This document shows, in pieces, positions 53,102 through 62,167 of a stretch of DNA of 64,000 nucleotides (positions within the stretch are counted from its first letter, which is position 1; each line of letters starts with the position of its first letter). The stretch spans positions 62,001 to 126,000 of the forward strand of contig NZ_DASZBY010000066.1 of NCBI RefSeq assembly GCF_035943795.1. The letters are read 5' to 3'. Made by a program: the position numbers and the translations under genes. The DNA is from Aliidongia sp035943795. Its GTDB lineage: Bacteria > Pseudomonadota > Alphaproteobacteria > ATCC43930 > CGMCC-115725. The notes under the pieces are model-generated. The model had not been told where the DNA came from. It worked only from the letters and a program-made list of their open reading frames with translations, and searched no databases.

Positions 53102-54895
53102 CTATACGAGCACCATCCCCTCCTCCGCGCCCGACGTGGTGCCAGGCCGATCTTCCGGTCCCAGCAGCATCTCGTTATGCGCCGCGCCCGACGGGATCAT
53201 CGGGAAGCAATTCTCCGTCGGGTCGACCGCGACGTCGACGATGACCGGTCCCGGCGTCTCGATCATGCGCCGGATCGTATCGTCCAGGTCCGAGACGGCG
53301 CTGACGCGCAGGCCGGTGGCACCGAACGCGTCGGCCAGCTTGACGAAGTCCGGCAGCGCCTCGGAATAGCTCTCCGAATAGCGCCCGCCATGGACCAGTT
53401 CCTGCCACTGACGGACCATGCCCATGTACTGGTTGTTGAGGATGAACACCTTCACCGGCAACCGGTACTGGGCCAGCGTCGACATCTCCTGGATGTTCAT
53501 CAGGATCGAGGCCTCGCCGGCAATGTCGATGACCAGCGCGTCTGGATGCGCGATCTGCACGCCCATCGCCGCCGGCAGGCCGTAGCCCATGGTGCCGAGC
53601 CCGCCCGAGGTCATCCAGCGGTTCGGCCCTTCGAACTTGAAGAACTGCGCCGCCCACATCTGATGCTGGCCGACCTCGGTCGTGACGTAGGTGTCGTAGC
53701 CCTGCGTCAGCGCATGCAGCCGCTCGATGGCATATTGCGGTTTGATGATCTTGGTCGTGTCCGAATAGGCCAGGCAATTGCGCGACCGGCGCCGGTCGAT
53801 CTCGGCCCACCAGGGCGCGAGTGTCTTCGGATCCTTGCGATAGCCGCGCGCCTTCATCGTCGCGATCAGCGCCTTCAGACTGGCCGTCACGTCGCCGACG
53901 ATGCCGATGTCGACCCGGACGTTCTTGTTGATCGAGGATGGGTCGATGTCGATCTGGATCTTCTTGGAATGGGGCGCGAAGGCGTTGATCCGGCCGGTCA
54001 CCCGGTCGTCGAAGCGCGCGCCGATCGCCAGCATGACGTCGCTGTCATGCATGGCATGGTTCGCCTCGTAGGTCCCGTGCATGCCCAGCATGCCGAGGAA
54101 CCGCGGATCCGATGCCGGCAGCGCGCCCAGGCCCATCAGGGTCAGCGTGCAGGGAAAGCCGGTCAACTCGACCAGTTCCGCCAGCAGCCGGCTCGCCTCC
54201 GGTCCGGAATTGATGATGCCGCCGCCGCCGTAGAGGATCGGCTTCTTGGCGCCCATCAGCAGCTGGGCCGCCGCCTCGATGCCTTCCGGCGCCGGCTCCA
54301 TGCGCGGCCGATAGGTTTTGTGCTCGACTGCATCGGGCGAGGTATAGACGCCGGCGCCCACCAGGATGTCCTTGGGCAGGTCGATCACGACCGGACCCGG
54401 CCGGCCGCTGCGCGCGACGAAGAACGCCTCGTGCACCGTGCGGGCCAGCTTACCGATGTCCTTGACCAGGTAGTTATGCTTCGTGCACGGCCGGGTGATG
54501 CCGGTCGTGTCCGCCTCCTGGAACGCATCGTTGCCGATGAGATGGGTCGGCACCTGGCCGGTCAGGCAGACCACCGGGATCGAGTCCAGAAGCGCGTCGG
54601 TCAGGCCGGTCACGGCATTGGTGGCGCCGGGGCCGCTCGTCACCAGCACGACGCCGACCTTGCCGGTCGAGCGGGCATAGCCTTCCGCCGCATGAACCGC
54701 CGCCTGTTCGTGGCGCACCAGGATATGGCGAATCGAATTCTGCTGATAGAGTGCGTCGTAGAGCGGCAATACCGCGCCGCCGGGATAGCCGAAGATGACC
54801 TCGACGCCCTGGTCTACGAGCGCCTTCAGCACGATTTCCGCGCCGTTCAGCGCGCGTGCTTCGGATCCCGTGGACGTCGTTCCGCCAGTCATCAT
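53102..54895 (-). CDS. ilvI: Acetolactate synthase large (catalytic) subunit
   Basis: 597 aa ThDP enzyme. The catalytic Glu lies in IFGYPGGAVLPLYDALY...RHEQAAVHAAEGYARSTG. SGPGATNAVTGLTDALLDSIPVV follows, and the C-terminal ThDP motif is GLGTMGYGLPAAMGVQIAHPDALVIDIAGEASILMN. It condenses pyruvate with pyruvate or 2-oxobutyrate. GAGGAG precedes the start, where two adjacent ATG codons (54895 and 54892) are both possible. Only 68 bases separate it from miaA, so no room for a long attenuator leader is seen. Confidence 0.96.
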   Translation of the reverse strand: MMTGGTTSTGSEARALNGAEIVLKALVDQGVEVIFGYPGGAVLPLYDALYQQNSIRHILVRHEQAAVHAAEGYARSTGKVGVVLVTSGPGATNAVTGLTDALLDSIPVVCLTGQVPTHLIGNDAFQEADTTGITRPCTKHNYLVKDIGKLARTVHEAFFVARSGRPGPVVIDLPKDILVGAGVYTSPDAVEHKTYRPRMEPAPEGIEAAAQLLMGAKKPILYGGGGIINSGPEASRLLAELVELTGFPCTLTLMGLGALPASDPRFLGMLGMHGTYEANHAMHDSDVMLAIGARFDDRVTGRINAFAPHSKKIQIDIDPSSINKNVRVDIGIVGDVTASLKALIATMKARGYRKDPKTLAPWWAEIDRRRSRNCLAYSDTTKIIKPQYAIERLHALTQGYDTYVTTEVGQHQMWAAQFFKFEGPNRWMTSGGLGTMGYGLPAAMGVQIAHPDALVIDIAGEASILMNIQEMSTLAQYRLPVKVFILNNQYMGMVRQWQELVHGGRYSESYSEALPDFVKLADAFGATGLRVSAVSDLDDTIRRMIETPGPVIVDVAVDPTENCFPMIPSGAAHNEMLLGPEDRPGTTSGAEEGMVLV

Positions 54896-54963
54896 ACAGC
54901 TCCTCGGACTTTGCCCCGCACCTTTGCAGGGATGCGGAAACTAGCGAGCGGAGATTGCGCGGG

Positions 54964-55890
54964 TCAAGTCCAATCGCGAATTTTCTGACAAACGGACGCA
55001 TGTAAACTATGCGAAAGTTGCGTGTCTAAAATTTCAGCATCGGCTAACTGCCTGCGAAACCAGGTAAATTGGCGTTTGGCGTAGTTGCGCGTCGCCTGCT
55101 GCGCCGCGGCCGTCGCGGTCGCCAGATCCAGCTCGCCGGCCAGATGGCGCACCAGTTCCGGCACGCCGACCGCCTTGCAGATGGGCAGGTCGGGGGACAG
55201 GCCGCGCGCGATCAGCGCGGCCACCTCGTCCAGCGCACCGGCCGCGATCATCCCCTGCAGACGGCCGTCGCAGGCGGCATAGAGCGCGTCGCGCGGCGGC
55301 AGCAGTACGAACTGCCGGCTGTCGTAGCGCGGTACGTCTTGCGCCCCGGCCCGCTGCCAGTCGCCGAGCGTCCGCCCGGTCGCGGCAACCACTTCATAGG
55401 CGCGGACCAGCCGCTGGCTGTCGCCGGCCGGCAGGCGCCCGGCCGCGGCGGGATCGAGCCTTGCCAGTTCCACGCGGAATGCCTCACCACCGACCTCGCG
55501 GTGGCGCGCCCGGGCCGCTTCGCGCATGGCATCGGGAATTTCCGGCACCGCCGCGATGCCCTGCAGCAGCGTGCGGAGGTAAAGCCCAGTGCCGCCGACC
55601 ACGATCGGCAGGCGGCCCGCCCGATGGGCCGCCGCGATCTCGCCATGGGCCAGCGCCGCCCAGCGCGCGGCCGAACAAAGCTCGGCCCCGTCGAGAATTC
55701 CGTCGAGCCGATGGGGCGCCGCCGCCAGCGCCGCATCGTCGGGCCGCGCCGTCAGGATCCGCAGGTCGCGATAGACCTGCATGCTGTCGGCATTGATGAT
55801 CGTGCCATCGAAGGCGCGTGCGATCCCCAGCGCCAGAGCGGATTTGCCGCTGGCCGTGGGACCGGCGACGATGATGAGCTTTCCGGACAT
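54964..55890 (-). CDS. miaA: tRNA dimethylallyltransferase
   Basis: 308 aa. The P-loop is IIVAGPTASGKSALALGIARAFDGTIINADSMQVYRDLRILTARP. VVGGTGLYLRTLLQGIAA and the C-terminal QATRNYAKRQFTWFRRQ complete the IPPT family. It isopentenylates A37 in tRNAs reading codons that begin with U, such as the tRNA-Phe in this window. ATG 55890 is the family start; the open frame upstream is non-coding. It is divergent from serB and upstream of ilvI on the same strand. Confidence 0.96.
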   Translation of the reverse strand: MSGKLIIVAGPTASGKSALALGIARAFDGTIINADSMQVYRDLRILTARPDDAALAAAPHRLDGILDGAELCSAARWAALAHGEIAAAHRAGRLPIVVGGTGLYLRTLLQGIAAVPEIPDAMREAARARHREVGGEAFRVELARLDPAAAGRLPAGDSQRLVRAYEVVAATGRTLGDWQRAGAQDVPRYDSRQFVLLPPRDALYAACDGRLQGMIAAGALDEVAALIARGLSPDLPICKAVGVPELVRHLAGELDLATATAAAQQATRNYAKRQFTWFRRQLADAEILDTQLSHSLHASVCQKIRDWT

Positions 55891-55965
55891 GGTCGCAGCA
55901 ATACCAGGGTTGGCGGTCAGCGACGAGGCTGGACAGAACCCCGGCCGCCCGCGATAAGGGCGGCC

Positions 55966-56865
55966 ATGACCGACCATGTCCTGACCCTGATCGCCGCCGC
56001 CCGTGACGGCCTCGCCGCCGAGACCGTCGATGCCATCGCCGACGCTCTGCGGCACCTGGGCGCCGACGTCGGGCGACCGGACTGGCTCGCCCCCGGCACC
56101 GCCTGCGACGTACCCTTCGCCGAGTTGAACGACGACCAGGCCGATGCTGCCGCACGCGCATTGCTGGGCGATGCCCCGGTCGACGTGCTGGCCCAGCCCA
56201 CGGCCGAGCGGCGCAAGCGGCTGCTGATCGCCGACATGGAATCGACGCTGATCGAGAACGAGATGCTCGACGAGCTGGCGGACTATGTCGGCAAGCGCCA
56301 GGAGATCGCCCGGATCACCGCCCGCGCCATGAACGGCGAGCTGGATTTCCGCGGCGCGCTGGACGCCCGTGTCAAGCTGCTGGCCGGGCTCGGCGAGAAC
56401 GTACTCGATGAGAGCGCCAAGCTGATCCGCTACATGCCGGGTGCCCGGGCGTTGGTCGCGACCATGCAGGCGAACGGCGCCCGGACCGCGATCGTGTCGG
56501 GCGGCTTCCGCTGCTACACCGCGCTCGTCGCGCGCGAATTGGGCGTCGATCGGGAATTCGGCAACATGCTGGAGGTGAAGCGCGGCAAGTTGACCGGCCG
56601 GGTCGTGCCCCCGGTGCTGGGCCGCGAGGCAAAGCTCGAGACCCTGGTCCGGCTCGCGGCCGAGGCGTCGCTGCCGCTCGCGGCCACGCTCGCGACCGGT
56701 GACGGCGCCAACGATCTCGACATGATCGGCGCGGCCGGCCTGGGCGTAGCCTTCCGCGCCAAGCCGATCGTGGCGGGCAAGGCGAAATGGCGCATCACAT
56801 ACGGCGACCTGACGGCCCTGCTCTATGCCCAGGGCTATCGCGCCGGCGAGATCGTCGCGGCCTGA
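55966..56865 (+). CDS. serB: Phosphoserine phosphatase with DxE variant motif
   Basis: 299 aa HAD-superfamily enzyme. Motif 1 is LLIADMESTLIENEMLDELAD (Asp90 nucleophile). The usual second Asp two residues later is Glu92, a conservative change from DxDxT. IVSGGFRCYTALVARELGV is motif 2, and ATGDGANDLDMIGAAGLGVAF is motif 4. The N-terminal 80 residues resemble the regulatory part of SerB. It makes serine from phosphoserine. The divergent layout with miaA is typical of alphaproteobacteria. Confidence 0.93.
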   Translation: MTDHVLTLIAAARDGLAAETVDAIADALRHLGADVGRPDWLAPGTACDVPFAELNDDQADAAARALLGDAPVDVLAQPTAERRKRLLIADMESTLIENEMLDELADYVGKRQEIARITARAMNGELDFRGALDARVKLLAGLGENVLDESAKLIRYMPGARALVATMQANGARTAIVSGGFRCYTALVARELGVDREFGNMLEVKRGKLTGRVVPPVLGREAKLETLVRLAAEASLPLAATLATGDGANDLDMIGAAGLGVAFRAKPIVAGKAKWRITYGDLTALLYAQGYRAGEIVAA

Positions 56866-56883
56866 CCCCGTTGCACCGCCCTC

Positions 56884-56907
56884 CCGACCTTCCCACATGA
56901 AGGTCGG
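56884..56907. terminator. Hairpin after serB, possible terminator
   Basis: CCGACCTT (56884-56891) pairs exactly with AAGGTCGG (56900-56907) around an 8-base loop. It lies 18 bases after the serB stop and before the DUF2076 gene. No T-run follows, so termination is uncertain. Confidence 0.4.
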
Positions 56908-56958
56908 TGCGATCGCGCGCGGTTCCGCGGCCCGCGCCTCGCCGATGGAGGATCTGTC

Positions 56959-57699
56959 ATGACGCCCGAAGAACGGCAATTGCTGAACGGCCTTGCGGAT
57001 CGTATCCGCAACGCCCCCGCTCAGCAGAAGGACGAGGAGGCGGTCGCCTTGATCCGCGACCTTGTCCAGGCCCGCCCCGACACGAGCTATATCCTGGCGC
57101 AGACCACGCTGATGCAGGATTTCGCCCTGCGCTCGGCTCAGGCCCAGATCGCCGATCTGCAACGCCAGCTGGCCGACGCCAAGCAGACCGCGCCCGCGTC
57201 CGGCGGCAGCTTCCTCGGCGGCCTGTTCGGTGGCAGCCCCAGCGTGCCGGCGGCCGGCAGCGTGCCCCCTGCCAACCCCTGGGCCCGTCCGGCCCAACCC
57301 TACGCGCAGCCGGCCTATACCCAGCCGGTCTATGCCGCCCCGGTGCTGCAGCCGAGCCAGACCTCGGGCTTCCTGCAGAGCGCCGCCCAGACCGCGGTCG
57401 GCGTGGCCGGCGGCATGCTGCTGTTCGAGGGCATGGAATCCCTGTTCTCCGGCCATCACGGCGGCTGGGGCGGCTATGGCGGCGGCCCCTGGGGCGGCGG
57501 CGGTTTCGGCGGGGGCTATGGCCCGACCGAGAACATCACCGAGGTCGTCAACAACAATTATTACGATGCGCCCGGCGGCGGCCAGCAGCAGACCGACTTC
57601 ACCCAGGACCCCGCAAACCTGCAGGACGACGGTTTCACCGATGCGAGCTTCGACGACGGAGGCAGCGATTTCGGCGGCAACGACGACCAGTCGATCTGA
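56959..57699 (+). CDS. DUF2076 domain protein
   Basis: 246 aa. The N-terminal TPEERQLLNGLADRI and the helical DEEAVALIRDLVQARPDTSYILAQTTLMQDFALRSAQAQIADLQRQL match DUF2076. A proline/tyrosine-rich linker (Pro-Tyr-Ala-Gln-Pro-type repeats), a Gly-rich stretch (GGWGGYGGGPWGGGGFGGGYG) and an acidic Asp/Gly C-terminus follow. Members are described only as possible periplasmic ligand-binding sensors. No signal peptide is visible, and function is unknown. Confidence 0.82.
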   Translation: MTPEERQLLNGLADRIRNAPAQQKDEEAVALIRDLVQARPDTSYILAQTTLMQDFALRSAQAQIADLQRQLADAKQTAPASGGSFLGGLFGGSPSVPAAGSVPPANPWARPAQPYAQPAYTQPVYAAPVLQPSQTSGFLQSAAQTAVGVAGGMLLFEGMESLFSGHHGGWGGYGGGPWGGGGFGGGYGPTENITEVVNNNYYDAPGGGQQQTDFTQDPANLQDDGFTDASFDDGGSDFGGNDDQSI

Positions 57700-57723
57700 T
57701 CACGGGAGCCTGGGCCGGACGCC

Positions 57724-58128
57724 CTACGAATCCGCCAGCGGCATCCAGGGCAGCCGACCGATCTCGATGCCCTCGTCGGCCAGTTCCTCGGCTTCGTCTT
57801 CGGTCGCCTGACCGTAGATGCCGCGCTGCTCGGTCTCGCCGTAATGGATCTTGCGGGCTTCCTCGGCGAAGCGGTCGCCGACGTTCTCGTGGCTTTCCTC
57901 GACCACCTTGCGCAGCGTGCGCAGCAGCGTGATCGCCTGGGCCGGGTCGGGCAGGTTATTCGATTTGCGGCCGACCGCAGGTGCCATCAGCGCACGATCG
58001 ACCTGCTTGTCGCCGCACACGGGACAGGCGATTTCCTGGGCCGACTGCTGGGCCTCGAACGCGTCGCTGTTGCGGAACCAGCCTTCGAACCTATGGTCGG
58101 ACGGGCAGCGCAGTTCGTAGAGGATCAT
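57724..58128 (-). CDS. DUF1178 family protein
   Basis: 134 aa from ATG 58128. The start MILYELRCPSDHRFEGWFRNSDAF and the zinc-ribbon-like Cys pair in IACPVCGDKQVDRALMAPAV are typical of DUF1178. The C-terminal half is acidic. Function unknown. It is divergent from a methyltransferase gene with a 38-base gap and is part of a conserved cluster with nitrilase, grxC and comF. Confidence 0.87.
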   Translation of the reverse strand: MILYELRCPSDHRFEGWFRNSDAFEAQQSAQEIACPVCGDKQVDRALMAPAVGRKSNNLPDPAQAITLLRTLRKVVEESHENVGDRFAEEARKIHYGETEQRGIYGQATEDEAEELADEGIEIGRLPWMPLADS

Positions 58129-58166
58129 CGGATGTGCATGAGCTTCGGGTGGGACGGGGGCAGGCA

Positions 58167-58706
58167 ATGAGCGATCCGCTGGGCGTGCCGTCGCCGTGGG
58201 TGCGCCGGTTCGCCCATCTGGTGGAAAAGGGCGGCGCGGTGCTGGACCTGGCGGCCGGGGCCGGGCGCCATGCGCGCTTCTTCGCCGGGCGCGGCCATCC
58301 AGTCACGGCGGTCGACCACAACCTCGACGGCATGGCGGATCTGGCGGCGGACGGACCGGTCGCGCGGATCCGGGCCGATCTGGAAGACGGCAGCCCGTGG
58401 CCGCTCGGAGACCGGCAGTTCGCCGGCATCGTCGTCACCAACTACCTGCACCGGCCGCTGCTGCCGATCCTGGCGGACGCGCTGACGCCGGGCGGCGTGC
58501 TGATCTACGAGACCTTCGCGGTCGGCCAGGGCGAGTTCGGCCGACCCAGCTCCGAGAATTACCTGCTGCGGCCGAACGAACTGATCCGGGTGTTCGGTCC
58601 ATTGCTCACGGTCGTCGGTTTCGAGCATGGCATCGACTACGCGCCCAATCCCAAGGCGGTGCAGCGCCTGGCAGCGGTCAAGGGACGCGATCTCGTACCG
58701 CTGTGA
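58167..58706 (+). CDS. Class I SAM-dependent methyltransferase
   Basis: 179 aa. The SAM-binding motif I is GGAVLDLAAGAGRHARFFAGRGHPVTAVDHNLDGM, the acidic loop is RIRADLEDGSPWPL, and motif IV is VVTNYLHRPLLPIL. The short form resembles the TehB/small methyltransferase group. Substrate unknown. Its stop faces the nitrilase stop with 6 bases between. Confidence 0.88.
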   Translation: MSDPLGVPSPWVRRFAHLVEKGGAVLDLAAGAGRHARFFAGRGHPVTAVDHNLDGMADLAADGPVARIRADLEDGSPWPLGDRQFAGIVVTNYLHRPLLPILADALTPGGVLIYETFAVGQGEFGRPSSENYLLRPNELIRVFGPLLTVVGFEHGIDYAPNPKAVQRLAAVKGRDLVPL

Positions 58707-58712
58707 CATGGG

Positions 58713-59549
58713 TCAGGCCAGTCGGGGCGGCGCGAACGGGCGGTCGTGCTGCAGCGACGGCACCATCCGGCGTGCTTCGGCGATGCGGCCCAGATCGAGC
58801 TCGGCGGTGACGATGCCGACCGCCTCGCCGCCATCGGCCAGCACCTCGCCCCAGGGATCGACGATGAGCGAGTGGCCATAGGTCTTGCGGCCCTCGGCGT
58901 GGGTGCCGGTCTGGGCCGGCGCCAGCACGAAGCAGCCGGTTTCGATCGCCCGCGCACGCAGCAGGGTGTGCCAGTGGGCGCGGCCCGTCGCGACCGCGAA
59001 GGCCGACGGGATGGTCAGGATCTCGGCGCCGGCCTGGGCCAGCGCGCGGTAGAGTGCGGGAAAGCGCAGGTCGTAGCAGACGGTCAGGCCGACGCGGGCG
59101 AACGGCGTCTCAACCACGACCGTCGCCTCGCCGGGCCGGAACTGTGAGGATTCCCGATAGCTCTCGCCGCCGGCCAGGTCGACGTCGAACATGTGGATCT
59201 TGTCGTAGCGCGCGGCGATGCCGCCGTCGGGCGCGAACAGGTAGGACCGGTTGGCGAGCCGGTCTTCGTCGGGCAGCTTGACCGCCATCGAGCCGGCGAG
59301 CAGCCAGGCGCCGGTCTCGCGCGCCAGCTCGGCGAAGAAGCTGATCGCGTGCGGGTTCGCCTCGTCCTCGGCCTTGGCGAATTTCGGCTCGCGCTTGGGC
59401 TCCAGCATGACCGCCACTTCCGGCGTCAGGATGAAGCCCGCTCCGGCGTCGCGGGCCCGGCGCGTCATGTCGCCGATGGTCTGGAGATTGGGGTCGACCT
59501 CGCGGCCGGCGGAGATCTGCAGGCAGGCGACTGTGATACGATCGACCAT
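58713..59549 (-). CDS. Carbon-nitrogen hydrolase (Nit/omega-amidase-like)
   Basis: 278 aa. The triad is visible: Glu in LTPEVAVMLEP, Lys in YDKIHMFDVDLAGG, and Cys in VGLTVCYDLRFPALYRALA. The motif set fits the Nit1/Nit2 branch, which hydrolyses deaminated glutathione or 2-oxo-acid omega-amides. Being next to glutaredoxin supports a deaminated-glutathione repair role, but this is inference. It starts 23 bases after grxC on the same strand. Confidence 0.9.
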   Translation of the reverse strand: MVDRITVACLQISAGREVDPNLQTIGDMTRRARDAGAGFILTPEVAVMLEPKREPKFAKAEDEANPHAISFFAELARETGAWLLAGSMAVKLPDEDRLANRSYLFAPDGGIAARYDKIHMFDVDLAGGESYRESSQFRPGEATVVVETPFARVGLTVCYDLRFPALYRALAQAGAEILTIPSAFAVATGRAHWHTLLRARAIETGCFVLAPAQTGTHAEGRKTYGHSLIVDPWGEVLADGGEAVGIVTAELDLGRIAEARRMVPSLQHDRPFAPPRLA

Positions 59550-59572
59550 GAGGTCTCCGTCCGGTTCGAGGC

Positions 59573-59830
59573 TCAGGAAGCGAGCTTGGCGTCGAGTTGG
59601 CCGGCGCGATCCATCGCATAGAGATCGTCGCAGCCGCCGATATGCTCGCCGTTGATGAAGATCTGCGGCACCGAGGTGCGGCCGCCGGCGCGGCTCAGCA
59701 TCTCGTCGCGCCGCGCGGGTTCCTCCATCACGTCGATATTCACGTACTCGACGCCCTTCTTGCCCAGCAAGGACTTGGCGCGGGCGCAATAGGGACAGAA
59801 CATCGTCGAATAGACTTCCACCTGGGCCAC
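59573..59830 (-). CDS. grxC: Glutaredoxin 3
   Basis: 85 aa, the typical GrxC length. The dithiol site is TMFCPYCARAK (C-P-Y-C), with the glutathione-binding TSVPQIFINGEHIGGCDDLYAMD. It reduces disulfides and glutathionylated proteins. The GTG start at 59830 has GGAGAG just before it and gives the family N-terminus AQVEVYST. The frame stays open far upstream through the comF region, but that is the result of a comF frameshift, not a real fusion. Confidence 0.93.
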   Translation of the reverse strand: MAQVEVYSTMFCPYCARAKSLLGKKGVEYVNIDVMEEPARRDEMLSRAGGRTSVPQIFINGEHIGGCDDLYAMDRAGQLDAKLAS

Positions 59831-59913
59831 AGGGACTCTCCGGGAAATAATAAGGTCTCTTGCGATATAGGCGAGATCGGGCGCCGTTGCCAGTGACTGC
59901 AGCCTTGCAAGTC

Positions 59914-60721
59914 TCAAGGGGCCGCCCCGCCCGGCAGGCGCATTGCGCGGGCCAGGGTCAGCACGTCGACCTCGGTCGCACCGGCGCGCTTCAGCACGCG
60001 GGCGCAGGCCTCGATCGTGGCGCCGGTGGTCAGCACGTCGTCGACCAGCAGGATGCGTTTGCCGGCAACCGCCACGCCCGGTTTTACGGCGAAAGCGCCG
60101 CGCACGTTTTCGGCGCGCTGCAGGCGCGACAGGTGGCCTTGGCTGCGGGTGCGCCGCCGGCGGACCAGCAATTCGGGGGGCGAAGCGCGGGGCAGTGGCA
60201 GCGCGCGGCGTCCAGGCCGCAACCGCGGCCTGGGCCAACAGGGCCGACTGGTTGAAGCGGCGGCGGAACAGCCGGGTCCAATGCAGCGGCACCGGCGCCA
60301 CCAGGTCGGCCGTCGCCAGCAGTTCCGCCCCGCTGCGGGCGAGCCATTGGCCGAAGGCGGGCATGCCGTGCAGCCGGTCGGCATGCTTGAACGCGAGGAT
60401 CAGCCGGCGCGAATGATCGTCATAGGCAAAGACCGCGCGCGCCCGGCCATAGGGCGGCGGATAGGCGACGCATTGCGCGCATTCGGCGCCCAGGCCCGCA
60501 TCATAGGGAAATGGCAGGCCGCAGCAGGCGCAGCACGGCGGACCCAGAAAGCTGATGTTCTGCCAACAGGCGGCGCATAGCGCGCCCTGGGTCTCGACGG
60601 CCCCGCCGCACGACAGGCAGCGCGGCGGCAGCAGCGCGTCCAGCACCATCCGGCCGGCCGCGACCAGCCGGCGCCGGGTGCCCTCGAACCGGGCGGGATC
60701 GACCGCATCGTCGAGATCCAT
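59914..60721 (-). pseudogene. comF: ComF family phosphoribosyltransferase, frameshifted
   Basis: The N-terminal half, from ATG 60721, has the ComF double zinc ribbon (CLSCGGAVETQGALCAACW; CCACCGLPF; CAQC), then AFKHADRLHGMPAFGQWLA and APVPLHWTRLFRRRFNQSALLAQAA. The C-terminal half, including RTRSQGHLSRLQRAENVRGAF and the PRPP loop ILLVDDVLTTGATIEAC, is read one frame away. The frames must switch between about 60200 and 60225 (or at a C6 run near 60176-60181). With one base removed the product would be about 268 aa, normal for ComF. This is either a real mutation or a sequencing error. Confidence 0.85.
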
Positions 60722-60822
60722 GGAAGCTTGCTTCGGTTGCCTCAGCCATCCCCACTCTGCGCGGGACCGCCCGCGCGGGCAAGCTTGGCAGCGGGGGACC
60801 GGGCGGTTCATAGTCCGCCGCC

Positions 60823-61725
60823 ATGAGCGACGACATCATCATCTTCGACCGCGCGGCCGTGCGCCGCCACCGCGAACGGTCGGCACTGTTTCCGGGCGAC
60901 ACCCGCTTCCTGCATCGCGCCGTCCAGGAACGGCTGATCGACCGGCTGAACGACGTTCGCCACCGCTTTGCCCGGGTGCTCGACCTCGGCGTCGGCGACG
61001 GCGGCCTCGCCGCCCTGCTGGCCGAGGCGGGCCAGGCGCCCGACATCGTCTCGTTCGACCCGGCCTGGCGCTTCGCCCGGCAGCAGCCGATGGGTGTAGT
61101 CGGCGAGGCGGAGGCGCTGCCGTTCCGCGCGGCGAGCTTCGACCTGGTCGTCAGCGCGCTGGGGCTGCATTGGACCAACGACCTGCCGGGTGCGCTGCTG
61201 CAGCTGCGCCACATCCTCAAACCGGATGGGCTGCTGCTGGCGACACTCTATGGCGGCCGCACGCTCTGGGAGTTGCAGGAAGTGCTGATGCAGGCCGAGA
61301 TCGAGGTCGCCGGCGGCGCCGCGCCGCGCGTCTCGCCCTTCGCCGACGTGCCCGACTGCGGCGCGTTGCTACAGCGTGCGGGGCTGGCCCTGCCGGTGGT
61401 CGACAGCGAGACCCTGACCGTCACCTATCCGCACCTGTTCGCGCTGATGCAGGACCTGCGCGCCATGGGCGAGACCAATGCGCAGGCGGCCCGCCAGCGC
61501 GGCGGCTCACGGCGCGCCCTGTTCCTGCGCGCGGCAGAGATCTATCGAGAGCGGTTCGGCGACGCCGATGGCCGGGTTCCCGCGACCTTTCAGCTGATCA
61601 ACCTGACCGGCTGGGCGCCTGCCGCCAGCCAGCAACAACCACTGAAACGCGGCAGCGCCACGGCGCGCCTCGCCGACGCGCTGGGCACGGAAGAACGACC
61701 GGCCGGCGACGCGGTGCCGCACTGA
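60823..61725 (+). CDS. SAM-dependent methyltransferase, BioC/NDUFAF5-like
   Basis: 300 aa. IIIFDRAAVRRHRERSA is the conserved N-terminus, LDLGVGDGGLAALLAEAG is motif I, and EALPFRAASFDLVVSALGLHWTNDLPGALLQLRHILKPDGLLLATLYGG spans motifs II to IV. The match to the NDUFAF5/BioC-like alphaproteobacterial group is good. It may methylate or hydroxylate an assembly target of complex I or another acceptor, but no substrate is shown. It is divergent from comF with a 101-base gap. Confidence 0.88.
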   Translation: MSDDIIIFDRAAVRRHRERSALFPGDTRFLHRAVQERLIDRLNDVRHRFARVLDLGVGDGGLAALLAEAGQAPDIVSFDPAWRFARQQPMGVVGEAEALPFRAASFDLVVSALGLHWTNDLPGALLQLRHILKPDGLLLATLYGGRTLWELQEVLMQAEIEVAGGAAPRVSPFADVPDCGALLQRAGLALPVVDSETLTVTYPHLFALMQDLRAMGETNAQAARQRGGSRRALFLRAAEIYRERFGDADGRVPATFQLINLTGWAPAASQQQPLKRGSATARLADALGTEERPAGDAVPH

Positions 61726-61818
61726 TCGCTGGTGCCGAACCGCACCAACCCCTCCCGCAAGCGGTAGAGGGAAGGATCGCCGGCCGATGAACGGTAAATC
61801 GAAGTATCGACCAGGCGC

Positions 61819-62031
61819 CTAGAGGTGCCACATGTCGGCGGCGGTGGGCGCCATCACGAGCGGCTGGGCCGCCTCGGTCGCGACCGGGGCCGGTTCGGCC
61901 GGGTCGGCCGCAACACCGCGGTGCCACAGTTCGGCCATGCCGATCATCGCAATCGCCAGGACGGCGAAGGCGGCGGCGCGGGCGAAGGCGGGCAGCGGGG
62001 CGGCAACCGCGGAAATCATCGTGCTCATCAT
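61819..62031 (-). CDS. Small hypothetical membrane protein
   Basis: 70 aa from ATG 62031, which has GGAG 5 bases upstream; ATG 62028 is also possible. One hydrophobic helix (AFARAAAFAVLAIAMIGMAELWH, about residues 17-39) is followed by an Ala/Pro/Glu-rich tail ending MAPTAADMWHL. I do not recognise the family. It is divergent from a LysR gene. Confidence 0.55.
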   Translation of the reverse strand: MMSTMISAVAAPLPAFARAAAFAVLAIAMIGMAELWHRGVAADPAEPAPVATEAAQPLVMAPTAADMWHL

Positions 62032-62104
62032 CCGGACTCCATGCCGCGTCGACACGACATTATTTTATCGATCTTGGCGGCTTCCAGGAGATAGGCGTTT
62101 CACG

Positions 62105-62133
62105 CCCGCACGACAAACGACGCTTTGTGCGGG
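62105..62133. promoter_or_regulatory. Inverted repeat upstream of the GcvA-type LysR gene
   Basis: CCCGCAC (62105-62111) pairs with GTGCGGG (62127-62133); ACAAA/TTTGT just inside extends the similarity with a 3-base bulge. The surrounding 136-base divergent gap is AT-rich and includes TATATT near 62140. It is a candidate operator for autoregulation, unproven. Confidence 0.4.
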
Positions 62134-62167
62134 TTCACATTATATTTTGTCATGATAAGATCGAGCG

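Noticed and set aside
54964..57459. 831-codon minus-strand frame extending MiaA upstream
   Set aside because: It is antisense to serB and the DUF2076 gene; the family start MSGKLIIVAGPTASGKS is at 55890.
59573..60811. One long minus-strand open frame that looks like a ComF-glutaredoxin fusion
   Set aside because: The C-terminal half of ComF is coded in another frame, and the middle of the open frame is low-complexity Arg/Pro/Ala sequence. Grx has its own ribosome site and GTG start at 59830.
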